From Pantoea sp. RIT-PI-b (GTDB taxonomy: Bacteria; Pseudomonadota; Gammaproteobacteria; Enterobacterales; Enterobacteriaceae), in the NCBI RefSeq assembly GCF_001187905.1, contig NZ_LGIS01000033.1, positions 248,001 to 312,000 on the forward strand: a stretch of DNA of 64,000 bases. The letters run 5' to 3'. Of the stretch, positions 34,949-42,754 are shown piece after piece (position 1 is the first letter of the stretch; every line of letters begins with the position of its first letter). A program made the position numbers and the translations under genes. The notes under the pieces are model-generated. The model was not told where the DNA came from. It worked only from the letters and a program-made list of their open reading frames with translations, and ran no database searches.

Positions 34949-35947
34949 ATGAAAAAACCTTCTGTTGCACTGGTGCTGGGCGATCCAGCAGGTATTGGTC
35001 CGGAGTTGGTCGCCAAAGTGCTGGCACAACCGGCGCTGCGTGAACTGGCTAACGTCATCATCATTGCCGATCGTCACGAGCTGGAAAAAGGCATGACCAT
35101 TGCCGGACAACGTTTTGACTATGAGGAGATCACCGCTAGCGCAGACATTCACTTCACGCCGGGCAAACCGTTACTGCTCAATCATGACTGGTCAAAGCGC
35201 ACGCCTTTTGCCTACGGCAATGCCAGCGAACAGAGCGGCGTGTATATTCTGGAAACGCTGGCGCGCGCGGTGGAATTAACCCAGCAGGGCATCACCCAGG
35301 GCGTCTGTTTTGCGCCGCTCAATAAGCAAGCAATGCACATGGGTGGACTGCAGCATCGTGACGAGTTGCACTGGTTCGCTGAACTGCTGAAATGGGACCA
35401 TTTCTGCTGTGAGGTGAACGTAGTGGATAACCTCTGGGCCGGTCGCGCAACCTCGCACATTCCGTTCCGCGACATTGTGCCGAACCTCAGCGTTGAGGGC
35501 ATCGTCGATACCATTGCGCTTATGGATCGCACGCTGCGCCAGGCGGGCATCGCTCAGCCAAAAATCGCGGTACAGGCGCTTAATCCCCACGGCGGGGAGA
35601 ACGGCCTGTTTGGTGATGAAGAGCAAACCCTCATTAAACCGGCGATGGCTAAAGCTAAACAGCAAGGCATTGATGTTTATGGCCCTTATCCGGCAGATAC
35701 CACCTACAAAGCGGTGGAGACACAGCAGCTGGATGCGGTGGTCTCGATGTACCACGACCAGTTTGCCACGGCGCTAAAAATGCTGGGCTTCGAGCGCGGC
35801 ATTACCGTGCAGGGCGGACTGCCGATCCCCATTGCCACCGCCAACCACGGCACCGCCTACAACCTTTATGGGCAAAATCTGGCCACGCCATCGGCGTTTG
35901 AGAACGCTTTCCGCCTGCTGGTGCGTATGGCATCCAGCGCCGCTTAA
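34949..35947 (+). CDS. pdxA2: PdxA2-like 4-phospho-threonate/erythronate dehydrogenase
   Basis: 332 residues from the ATG at 34949 (GAGG upstream). PdxA family signatures: GDPAGIGPEL at the N-terminus, the metal-site region LNKQAMHMGG, ALNPHGGENG and MYHDQFATALKMLGF, then ANHGTAYNLYG near the C-terminus. PdxA itself works in vitamin B6 synthesis. PdxA2 paralogues oxidise 4-phospho-D-threonate or erythronate to dihydroxyacetone phosphate plus CO2. Clustering with a sugar-acid transporter and isomerase favours the catabolic PdxA2. The DUF1537 kinase that normally supplies its substrate is absent from this operon. Confidence 0.82.
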   Translation: MKKPSVALVLGDPAGIGPELVAKVLAQPALRELANVIIIADRHELEKGMTIAGQRFDYEEITASADIHFTPGKPLLLNHDWSKRTPFAYGNASEQSGVYILETLARAVELTQQGITQGVCFAPLNKQAMHMGGLQHRDELHWFAELLKWDHFCCEVNVVDNLWAGRATSHIPFRDIVPNLSVEGIVDTIALMDRTLRQAGIAQPKIAVQALNPHGGENGLFGDEEQTLIKPAMAKAKQQGIDVYGPYPADTTYKAVETQQLDAVVSMYHDQFATALKMLGFERGITVQGGLPIPIATANHGTAYNLYGQNLATPSAFENAFRLLVRMASSAA

Positions 35948-36031
35948 GGCGGCTGTTCTGCGACAACGCGCTGCGCGATTCTCGCCCGGCGCTGTCGAGG
36001 ATCGCAACCCCACTCAAGGAGAACCTTCGCT

Positions 36032-36871
36032 ATGTCCCATCCGCTTAAACTTGGCGTTAACACCTCAATATTCGATGGGCACGATATGGACCTCGCTTTC
36101 GGCATCATCCGTGAGCTTGGTTATGACTACGTTGAGTTGGCCTATAACCAGGGATATGTCGGCGATCTGGATGACAGCCTATTTAGCCAGCAGAATGCGC
36201 AACGCATACGCTCGCTGCTGGACAAACATCAGCTGAAAACGCTGGCGCTAGGCTGCACCTTTAACCTGGCACGACCGGAGGCGGTTGGCTACCTGCAAAC
36301 GCGTATTGGCTTCGCCGAGGCAATCGGCGTCAAACTGCTTAACGCCTGTACGGCAAAGCGCGAGGATTACGCTGCGCTGGTGAATAATCTGCGTCAGATT
36401 GCGCCGCAGCTGGAACAGGCTGGCTGCTGTTTGCTGATCGAAAATGGCGGTGATGCCAATTACGATGCGCTTGCCCTGGCGGCAGAGGGAGAACAGCTGT
36501 TACGCGAGGTAGGCAGTACGGCGCTGGCGTTTAACGGTGACGCCGGCAATATGGTGTCGCTGCGACCGCAGGCGGATGCGATACAGCAGATGATGCAGCT
36601 GTTACCACAGATGCGTCATTGTCATATCAAGGATGTGGTGAAGCAGGGCAGTGAGTTTCATTTCCCGGCCATTGGCCAGGGGCTGCTGGATTATAAACCG
36701 CTGCTAAAGGAGCTGGTTAAGCGTGACATTCCCTGCACGCTGGAAATCCCGCTGCGTATGCATCGGCTGGCGGACAGCACGCCGCAACGCAGCGCCGCGC
36801 CGGTCGCGCTGGAACGCATTGTTCAGGTACTAAGTGAGAGTAAAAAATTTATCGAGGATGTGGCGGGTTAA
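36032..36871 (+). CDS. Xylose-isomerase-like TIM-barrel sugar isomerase/epimerase
   Basis: 279 residues of AP-endonuclease-2/xylose-isomerase-like TIM barrel: LGVNTSIF at strand 1, YDYVEL at strand 2, LIENGG with a metal-ligand Glu, FNGDAGN, MRHCHIKD with metal-ligand His, and LEIPL with the last Glu. Such proteins isomerise or epimerise sugars or hydroxypyruvate using a divalent metal. It is the third gene of the CRP-site operon, 84 bp after pdxA2. The substrate is unknown; four-carbon acid breakdown is suggested by context. Confidence 0.78.
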   Translation: MSHPLKLGVNTSIFDGHDMDLAFGIIRELGYDYVELAYNQGYVGDLDDSLFSQQNAQRIRSLLDKHQLKTLALGCTFNLARPEAVGYLQTRIGFAEAIGVKLLNACTAKREDYAALVNNLRQIAPQLEQAGCCLLIENGGDANYDALALAAEGEQLLREVGSTALAFNGDAGNMVSLRPQADAIQQMMQLLPQMRHCHIKDVVKQGSEFHFPAIGQGLLDYKPLLKELVKRDIPCTLEIPLRMHRLADSTPQRSAAPVALERIVQVLSESKKFIEDVAG

Positions 36872-36874
36872 GCC

Positions 36875-36921
36875 AAAAAAAATCCGCCCGCCAGGCAAGA
36901 TAACTTGTACTAGCGGGCGGA
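36875..36921 (-). terminator. Rho-independent terminator of the small-lipoprotein genes
   Basis: Minus strand: TCCGCCCGC, a 21-nt loop with its own small hairpin, GCGGGCGGA, then eight T. It lies just after the lipoprotein stop at 36936, and the stem may also act at the end of the convergent isomerase gene. Confidence 0.85.
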
Positions 36922-36935
36922 ATTGAGCGAGCGAC

Positions 36936-37166
36936 TTATTTCTTAGGAATCTCAGAGATTTCTTTCACATCACTCTTATTCATTTGCTGCTTCACGCCAT
37001 TGGCATCAACGTAACCCAGCAGGCCAGTTTCTGCATCCTGCGGTTTGCCATCGGTCACAATGGTACGGCCATCATTGGTATGAATCGCGTAAGACGTACG
37101 AGTACAGCCGGTCAGGGCGGACAGGGCAATCACTGCAGAAATAGAAAGCAAAATTGTTTTTTTCAT
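36936..37166 (-). CDS. YgdI/YgdR family lipoprotein, copy A
   Basis: 76 residues with a lipoprotein signal ending ALTGC, then the family core IHTNDGRTIVTDGKP and a small SH3-like beta domain (TGLLGYVDANGVKQQ). These are DUF903 lipoproteins of the cell envelope with no assigned function. It lies 30 bp after a paralogue on the same strand and is followed by a strong terminator. Confidence 0.9.
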   Translation of the reverse strand: MKKTILLSISAVIALSALTGCTRTSYAIHTNDGRTIVTDGKPQDAETGLLGYVDANGVKQQMNKSDVKEISEIPKK

Positions 37167-37196
37167 TAGTAGTCTCTCCAGGCTAGTAAAAGGATA

Positions 37197-37430
37197 TTAA
37201 TTATCCAGTTCGCTCATGTTGGTAATCTTGTCGCGATTGATCTGCTCAGTTTTACCGGTTTGCGCATCTTTGTAAGAAACAAGGCCGGTGTCACTGTCGA
37301 TTTGTGGCTTGCCCGACGTGACAATAGTGCGTCCGTCGGTAGTCTTAATCGCCTGGTTTGATGAGCAGGCTGTTAACGTCATTGCCATAAAGGTGCCAAG
37401 AAATGCGGTTGCCAATACTGTTTTTTTCAT
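37197..37430 (-). CDS. YgdI/YgdR family lipoprotein, copy B
   Basis: 77 residues, signal ending TLTAC, core IKTTDGRTIVTSGKP and TGLVSYKDAQTGKTE. It is a tandem paralogue of copy A, sharing the DGRTIVT(D/S)GKP block. The 30-bp gap suggests one transcript. Function unknown. Confidence 0.9.
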   Translation of the reverse strand: MKKTVLATAFLGTFMAMTLTACSSNQAIKTTDGRTIVTSGKPQIDSDTGLVSYKDAQTGKTEQINRDKITNMSELDN

Positions 37431-37596
37431 CGTGATGAGTTCCTTTCAGTGGAATAAGTTTTAACTACCTAAATAGCTTAGAACATTTTCCCAAAACAGC
37501 CAGAAACCAGGGGCAGATGAGCTGATTATTCCTGCTCAAGTAGCAAGATCTGAATGATGTAGTTCTCCACCTCGCTAAGCCAATGAGATTTGATGC

Positions 37597-38289
37597 TCAC
37601 CAATATTCGGGCTTAACCGCAGGTTTTTTATGCGTCGCTACCCGAACAGGAAACTGACATGCATCCAGCTCTTCATTGGTGATTGTTCTGCGTATCCAGT
37701 GGCTATGATTCTGCAGTGAACCTGGAACACCACGTACGTTACCCTGGCGGTGCGGCAAAATTATCCCGATACGAACTGCAGGAAAATCTTCGCGAATAGC
37801 CTTGAGTGCTGGTGTCATGTCGGTATCAGCCGAAACTAACACCAGCTGGGCAATCCTCTCTTCGGTTGGTAACCACTGCTGTTTTGCAACTAAACGGTAC
37901 ATGCTGATGGCAATATTCACGTCGGTTTCTTTTTCTTCAAGTTCCCAGATATCCACCTTATCCAGACGTGTTGCCGGCACGCTTTTACTGATGAAACGCG
38001 GAGCCCGAGCGTGCTCAAGTCGATGACGTCCTGTAAATATATTTATTCCGGTCGTTTTCAGCGCGCGAATATAAGTATCCTGAGCGTGTCGTGATTCAAT
38101 GCCGCGTGTGGCGAGATGGGGAATAACCGAGGAGGTATAATAGTTTACTCGTTCAATTATTACGGACGGATCTTGTACCCGACATATATGTGAAAGCAGT
38201 AATGACAAGTTGAGCCATTATTTATAGGGCGTGCCTGCAAGCAGTCCATAAAATACATTGTATCCGTCGATAAATACTGCTGTACGCAC
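37597..38289 (-). pseudogene. NYN-domain (LabA-like) nuclease gene broken by one in-frame TAA
   Basis: A GTG at 38289 opens a frame reading RTAVFIDGYNVFYGLLAG, the NYN-domain metal-site start, then TPYK, a TAA at 38218-38220, and WLNL in the same frame. It continues without another stop to 37597, through KETDVNIAISMYRL and VSADTDMTPAL with the remaining acidic residues. The whole is 231 codons. The local bases TATAAATAATGG look like TATAAATGG with AAT duplicated. NYN proteins are PIN-like RNases. The downstream piece alone lacks the first catalytic Asp, so the gene is probably dead unless the stop is read through. Confidence 0.82.
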
Positions 38290-38625
38290 TCTTATCCATC
38301 CTTTAGATACGAAAAAACCGGCTTGAGCCGGTTTTTTCACCCTAACGGCCAGTGAACTGAATCGCTGCGTACAGGGTTGAGTTGTGGGGCTAAGTTATCA
38401 GCATTACTGGCTAAACTCAAGTTGCGCAAGGTAAAAGTTAACCCATCAAAATTATTAATTCAGGCGCTACTTTCGCTTCCAGTAATATTGCAGCAGTATT
38501 TATTGTTGAAATGCCTGGTTATATGCGAATGGTCTTACTTCAGATTAACGGTTTTTCTAATAATAGGTAATGAATGTAGATGATATTTAAAAATGGCCGT
38601 TAATCTGAATGATTAATTTAAATAA
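38290..38625. other. Intergenic stretch with one terminator
   Basis: 336 bp. It holds a bidirectional terminator at 38312-38337; to the right is AT-rich DNA with no supported gene. The only open frame (68 codons) lacks a ribosome site and recognisable features. Confidence 0.4.
38312..38337. terminator. Bidirectional rho-independent terminator
   Basis: AAAAAACCGGC, TTGA, GCCGGTTTTTT: an 11-bp stem with A/T tails both ways, immediately upstream of the NYN gene. No plus-strand gene ends here. Confidence 0.88.
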
Positions 38626-38892
38626 CTATCTCAGCTGACTATCCTTACTTCCGCGGCGGTTATAACCGCTAATTGCCGCCTGTTTTTTATCGATCTTGCT
38701 CTGACAATTCACGCAGTAACGTACGCCCGCTAACGCAGCGCGACGCGCTTCCGGAATAGGCTCGCCGCACTCATCACAAAACTCGGCGCTTTCACCGTGA
38801 CCGATATTCTGGCGTGCACGGGCCACCGCATCATCCACCGTGGCATCAATTTGTTTGTGCACCGCACCATCTTCAGACCAGCCGCCCGCCAT
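38626..38892 (-). CDS. ybiI: DksA/TraR-type zinc-finger protein YbiI
   Basis: 88 residues, the same length as E. coli YbiI, with a matching C-terminus (GYNRRGSKDSQLR). A C4 zinc finger of DksA/TraR type is formed by CDEC and CVNC. The long DksA coiled coil is absent. Function is not established. Confidence 0.93.
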   Translation of the reverse strand: MAGGWSEDGAVHKQIDATVDDAVARARQNIGHGESAEFCDECGEPIPEARRAALAGVRYCVNCQSKIDKKQAAISGYNRRGSKDSQLR

Positions 38893-38995
38893 ACGTCACC
38901 TCCGGTAAAAATACTTAACAAAAGTATAAGGCAAGCCAGGATTTATGCCGGGCCGGCAGGCGTGACTGCTTAAATCAGCCGCACTTTTAACACAG

Positions 38996-39025
38996 TTGAC
39001 ACATCATCCACCGCCATCCTAGACT
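38996..39025 (+). promoter_or_regulatory. Candidate sigma70 promoter for the TPP riboswitch transcript
   Basis: TTGACA at 38996-39001, 18-bp spacer, TAGACT at 39020-39025. A start near 39032 would coincide with the first base of the riboswitch P1 stem. Confidence 0.6.
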
Positions 39026-39032
39026 GCGGCTT

Positions 39033-39146
39033 GTTCCAAGGGGTGCCCGGTTAGCGGGCTGAGATTCTACCGGCTGGCGTTGATGCGCTGGAACGTAGTG
39101 ACCCTCCGAACCTGATCCGGCTAATACCGGCGTAGGGATGCGGAAC
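39033..39146 (+). ncRNA. TPP riboswitch (THI element)
   Basis: P1 pairs GTTCC (39033-39037) with GGAAC (39142-39146). The conserved blocks occur in order: GGGGTGC, GCGGGCTGAGA, ACCCTCCGAACCTGATC, and CTAATACCGGCGTAGGGA. These are the hallmark pyrimidine- and pyrophosphate-sensing segments. The next gene starts at 39255. A small hairpin (TTTGC, 6 nt, GCAAA at 39226-39241) overlaps the AAAGG ribosome site and could give translational control. The unusual point is the downstream genes, which are not known thiamine synthesis or transport genes. Confidence 0.95.
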
Positions 39147-39254
39147 CACAGGGCTTGCACGCCCTGATTCCATCTTTGTGCTTTGTAGCGGACAGTTCGC
39201 ACTCTTCAGGCCTTGCCTGGGAGATTTTGCACAATCGCAAAGGTGGCTACGAAC

Positions 39255-40337
39255 ATGACCGAATCGGCAATTATCCAGGCGCTGCTCACATTCCTTCAGC
39301 GTGAGGATGCATCAGACGATGATTTCAACCAGCTGGCGCTCGAAATCTTCGCTTATCAATTCCAGCATAATCAGCCTTATCGCCGCTTCGCGACTCAGCG
39401 CGGACATACGCCGTTCACCGTAAAGCACTGGCGCAACATTCCCGCTATTCCCATCTCCGCCTTTAAAGATCTGACGCTCAGCTGTCGTCCAACGGACGAT
39501 ATCGAAGCGATCTTTATGACCAGCGGCACCACCGGCACGGTAAAAGGACGCAGTTATCATCCCACGCTCGACGTGTGGAAGAGCTCGATGCGGCTGAACT
39601 TCCGCCGCCGCTTCATGGCGGGCATGGATCGTATTCGCATGGGCATTTTGTTCCCGAATAACGTGGTGATGCCAAACTCATCGCTGGCGACCTATCTTGA
39701 CCTGGCGCAGCAGGAGTTTGGCACGCCCGACAGTGAAGTGATGGTGGATGAGCACGGGCTCGACGTGGCGCGCATTTTCACCGCCCTGCAGCAGGCTGAA
39801 GCCAGCGGCGAGCCTTATGCGCTGCTGGGCGCCAGCTACAGTTTTGTCCACCTGCTGGATGAGATGCAGCGCCAGCAGCGCTGTTTCTCGCTGCCTGCAG
39901 GCAGCCGCATTCTCGATACCGGCGGCTTTAAAGGTCAGTCGCGCGAAATGGAACCCGCAGAATTTTACGCTGCGATCTCCGCCGCCTTCGGAATCCCGCG
40001 CTCGCACTGCATCAACATGTACGGCATGACGGAAATCAGCACGCAGTTCTATGACGAGGGCAATGAAAACTGTCAGCCGGTCAAATCCGGGCCGCACTGG
40101 GTGCGCACGCGCGTGGTCAATCCGCTGACCGGCGAGGATCTGCCTGCAGGTGAAATTGGCGTGCTAGTGCATCACGATCTGGCACATTTCAACTCGGTTT
40201 CAGCCCTATTGACGGAAGATGCCGGCAGGATGGTGCCGGGCGGATTCCATTTATTAGGGCGTGTGACCGGCGCCGATGCGAAAGGCTGTTCGCTGACCAT
40301 GGAAGCGTTTCTGGCCGCCGCGCAGGTACAGGCGTGA
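39255..40337 (+). CDS. LuxE-like acyl-protein synthetase
   Basis: 360 residues from the ATG at 39255, preceded by AAGGTGG. The adenylate-forming motif MTSGTTGTVKGRS sits at residues 88-100, with GASYSFVH and YGMTEIS (AMP-binding region) later and a conserved Cys near the C-terminus (AKGCSLTMEAF). In bioluminescent bacteria LuxE activates a fatty acid as acyl-AMP and passes it to LuxC. It overlaps a LuxC-like gene by 4 nt (GTGA), so the pair should act as a carboxylic-acid reductase. No luxAB or luxD is present. The TPP riboswitch upstream points to a thiamine-related acid as substrate (inference). Confidence 0.85.
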   Translation: MTESAIIQALLTFLQREDASDDDFNQLALEIFAYQFQHNQPYRRFATQRGHTPFTVKHWRNIPAIPISAFKDLTLSCRPTDDIEAIFMTSGTTGTVKGRSYHPTLDVWKSSMRLNFRRRFMAGMDRIRMGILFPNNVVMPNSSLATYLDLAQQEFGTPDSEVMVDEHGLDVARIFTALQQAEASGEPYALLGASYSFVHLLDEMQRQQRCFSLPAGSRILDTGGFKGQSREMEPAEFYAAISAAFGIPRSHCINMYGMTEISTQFYDEGNENCQPVKSGPHWVRTRVVNPLTGEDLPAGEIGVLVHHDLAHFNSVSALLTEDAGRMVPGGFHLLGRVTGADAKGCSLTMEAFLAAAQVQA

Positions 40338-41782
40338 GAGAGTTTGCCGGACATCTGCCCGGTTTTTCTGCCGATGAGGTGCAGTGGCGCACGCTGAGTT
40401 TTAGCCAGCACGGCGAAAGTCTTGAGGTGTGTGTTCCGCAGCTCAACGATCAACAGATCACGGCGCTGTCAGCTCGAATTCGTGCTAATGCTCGCGCCTA
40501 TCTCAGCCAGCTCAGCGTCGCGCAAATCATCGCGATTATTGATGACGCGGTGGCGCGGCTGCTGGATCGCACCCATCCGCTGCGCATCAAAGCCGAAAAG
40601 CTGCTGCCGATGGTCACCGGTTACGATGCCGAGATGGTGCGCCTCGGCTTAACCGGCTATCTCAAAACCTTCCGCGAACCGCAGCTCAAACGCTTTCTGG
40701 CTGAGGACTTTGCCGATGCGCAGATGCTGGATGCGTTTCAGCCACGGCCTAATGGCGGCTTTGCGCGCGCATTTGGTCCGCAGCTGCTGCTGCATATCTG
40801 GGCTGGCAATGTGCCGGGCTTACCGCTGTGGAGTTTGATCTGCGGTTTGCTGGTGAAGGCCGGCACTATCGGCAAACTGCCCGGTAATGAGCCGCTGATG
40901 GCGAGCTGGTTCGCCCAACTGCTGGCAGAAATCGACCCTAAACTGGGCGCATGCCTGGCGGTGGTGTGGTGGAAAGGGGGCGACGCTGAAACTGAGCCGA
41001 CCTGGCTACGTCAGCCCGACGTAGTGGTTGCCTATGGCGGCAATCAAACGCTCGCCGCGATTCAGCAGCGTCTGCCGGTCACCACGCGGTTTCTGCCGCA
41101 CGGGCACAAAATCAGTTTTGGTTTGGTGGCACGTTCGGCGCTCAATGCCCGCCAGGGCGCGGATCTGGCACGTCGCGTGGCGTATGACGTGATGCGTTAC
41201 GACCAGGCCGGATGTTACTCGCCGCAGATGCTGTTTGTGGAGCGCGGCGGCAAGATTTCACCCGATGAGTTTGCGGCTTACGTCGCGCATGAGCTGGCCG
41301 CGTTGGAACATAAACATCCGCGTCGTGCGCTGGCGATCGAAGAGATCAACAGCATCGCGGCGTGGCGCAATGGTGAAGAACTGCGCGCGCTGGCGGGCGA
41401 TCGCACCTTATACGGCGCGCCTGCCGACAGCTGGGCGGTGGTGTGCGTCGCCCAGGCTGCAGCGCTGGCTCCCTCCGCGCTGGGAAGAACGTTGAAAGTG
41501 GTGCCGGTTGATGTGCTGGATGATGCGATTGGTTTGATAGCGCCGCAGCGCGACTTTCTGCAGACGACAGGCGTTGCCGCCACGCCGCAGGAGTTGTTCC
41601 GCCTTGCCGCGCTATTAGGGCAGGTTGGCGTGACCCGCATTACCGCGTTCGGCCAGATGACGTCGCCGCAGGCGGGCTGGCACCACGATGGGCGTTTTAG
41701 CTTGCTTGATCTGGTGCGCATTACGGAAATCGAGCAGGGTGCCGAAGCCGCTGCCGATGGGTTCGCGCCTTACGCGGACTGA
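40334..41782 (+). CDS. LuxC-like acyl-CoA/acyl-protein reductase
   Basis: 482 residues from a GTG that overlaps the LuxE-like stop. The aldehyde-dehydrogenase-like fold shows an NADPH-site region (WAGNVPGLPLWSL, 156-168) and a catalytic Cys294 in DQAGCYSPQ, matching the LuxC acyl-accepting site. LuxC reduces an acyl thioester to an aldehyde. Together with LuxE it would convert an acid, ATP and NADPH to an aldehyde. Length is as in the family. Acyl chain specificity cannot be inferred. Confidence 0.87.
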   Translation: MREFAGHLPGFSADEVQWRTLSFSQHGESLEVCVPQLNDQQITALSARIRANARAYLSQLSVAQIIAIIDDAVARLLDRTHPLRIKAEKLLPMVTGYDAEMVRLGLTGYLKTFREPQLKRFLAEDFADAQMLDAFQPRPNGGFARAFGPQLLLHIWAGNVPGLPLWSLICGLLVKAGTIGKLPGNEPLMASWFAQLLAEIDPKLGACLAVVWWKGGDAETEPTWLRQPDVVVAYGGNQTLAAIQQRLPVTTRFLPHGHKISFGLVARSALNARQGADLARRVAYDVMRYDQAGCYSPQMLFVERGGKISPDEFAAYVAHELAALEHKHPRRALAIEEINSIAAWRNGEELRALAGDRTLYGAPADSWAVVCVAQAAALAPSALGRTLKVVPVDVLDDAIGLIAPQRDFLQTTGVAATPQELFRLAALLGQVGVTRITAFGQMTSPQAGWHHDGRFSLLDLVRITEIEQGAEAAADGFAPYAD

Positions 41783-41785
41783 TGT

Positions 41786-41805
41786 GGTCGCCATGAATGG
41801 CGGCC
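41786..41805. repeat. REP-like palindrome
   Basis: GGTCGCCAT, GA, ATGGCGGCC followed by CTAC, the inverted orientation of the TGTAGGG-led element at 18611. It begins 4 bp after the LuxC-like stop. Confidence 0.65.
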
Positions 41806-41827
41806 CTACGACGGGATGGTGCGGTTT

Positions 41828-41852
41828 TGTAGGGTGCATATTCATGCGCACC
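41828..41852 (+). repeat. REP-like palindrome, GGTGC type
   Basis: TGTAGGGTGCATATTCATGC followed by GCACC: an imperfect palindrome of the second type (GGTGCGCAT/ATGCGCACC), again led by TGTAGG. It lies between the LuxC-like and SDR genes. Confidence 0.6.
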
Positions 41853-41889
41853 AGGCAAAATCACTCAAGATATTTTTATAGGAGCCAGG

Positions 41890-42657
41890 ATGAAATTCTC
41901 CAACCGTACGGTTTTGGTCACCGGCGCGAGCCGCGGTATCGGTGCCGCGATTGCCAAAGCCTTCGCCGCTGAAGGGGCATTGGTGGTGGTCAACTATCTG
42001 CGCAATGCAGCGGCGGCGGAAGGCGTGGTCGAGGCGTGCCGCGCGCTCGGCGGTGACGCGCTAGCGATCGCTGCGGATGTCACCTCAGAGCAGCAGGTCA
42101 ATGCGATGATGGAGCAGATCGTCAACGCCACCGGCCGACTCGATGCGTTGATCAACAATGCTTTCGCTCCTTACATTTTCGACACGGACAACCGCCAGCG
42201 TTTCTGGGAAACGCCATGGTCAGCTTACCAGACGCAGTTCGACGGCGCGGTGCAAGCCGCCTACAACGTGTGCCAGGCGGCGCTGCCCTTAATGCGCACG
42301 CAGGTGCGTGGCAGCATCGTCAATATCGCCACCGATCTGGTGGCGCGTCCCTCCGTGCCTTATCACGACTACATCACGGCGAAAGCGGGGCTGATCGGTT
42401 TTAGCCGCGCGCTCGCGACTGAGCTGGGTCCGCTGGGCATTCGCGTCAACTGTGTGGCGCCGGGACTGGTTTATCCCACCGATGCCAGCCAGGCAACCCG
42501 CGAAGAGGTGCGCGATTTCCTGACGGCACAAACGCCGCTGCGCCGCATCGCGCGCCCGGAAGATATCACCGGGCCGGTGTTGTTTCTGGCATCAAACTGG
42601 AGCGAGTTTGTCACCGGGCAGACGCTGCACGTGGATGGTGGTTTGGTGATGAGCTGA
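41890..42657 (+). CDS. SDR-family oxidoreductase (FabG-like)
   Basis: 255 residues, classical SDR: cofactor loop TGASRGIG (11-18), NNAF, catalytic Tyr-Lys (YITAK) and C-terminal VDGG. The catalytic Ser position reads NIATD, so Thr probably replaces Ser. An AGGAG ribosome site precedes the ATG. It lies 107 bp after the LuxC-like gene on the same strand, with two REP-like palindromes between, so co-transcription is likely but not certain. It could reduce the LuxC aldehyde product to an alcohol. Confidence 0.82.
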   Translation: MKFSNRTVLVTGASRGIGAAIAKAFAAEGALVVVNYLRNAAAAEGVVEACRALGGDALAIAADVTSEQQVNAMMEQIVNATGRLDALINNAFAPYIFDTDNRQRFWETPWSAYQTQFDGAVQAAYNVCQAALPLMRTQVRGSIVNIATDLVARPSVPYHDYITAKAGLIGFSRALATELGPLGIRVNCVAPGLVYPTDASQATREEVRDFLTAQTPLRRIARPEDITGPVLFLASNWSEFVTGQTLHVDGGLVMS

Positions 42658-42662
42658 CATTT

Positions 42663-42686
42663 GTAGGGGCGACATTCATGGCGACC
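42663..42686 (+). repeat. REP-like palindrome after the SDR gene
   Basis: GTAGGGGCGACATTCATGGC followed by GACC: an imperfect copy of the GGTCGCCAT family, 5 bp after the SDR stop. Confidence 0.6.
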
Positions 42687-42695
42687 GGTTTTCCT

Positions 42696-42715
42696 GGTGC
42701 GCATAAATGCGCACC
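42696..42715. repeat. REP-like palindrome GGTGCGCAT-AA-ATGCGCACC
   Basis: Perfect 9-2-9 palindrome of the second type, 9 bp after the preceding element, forming a pair like a BIME between the convergent SDR and M20 genes. Confidence 0.65.
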
Positions 42716-42754
42716 TTATGAAATCAGAGCCGCCATTGGTGATGACCAGGAGGG

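Noticed and set aside
37597..38208. NYN gene read as an intact 203-residue protein from a TTG
   Set aside because: It would lack the first metal-ligand Asp, and the missing N-terminus is present in the same frame just beyond one stop codon.
38377..38583. 68-codon plus-strand frame
   Set aside because: No ribosome site, no family features, AT-rich spacer with low-complexity translation.
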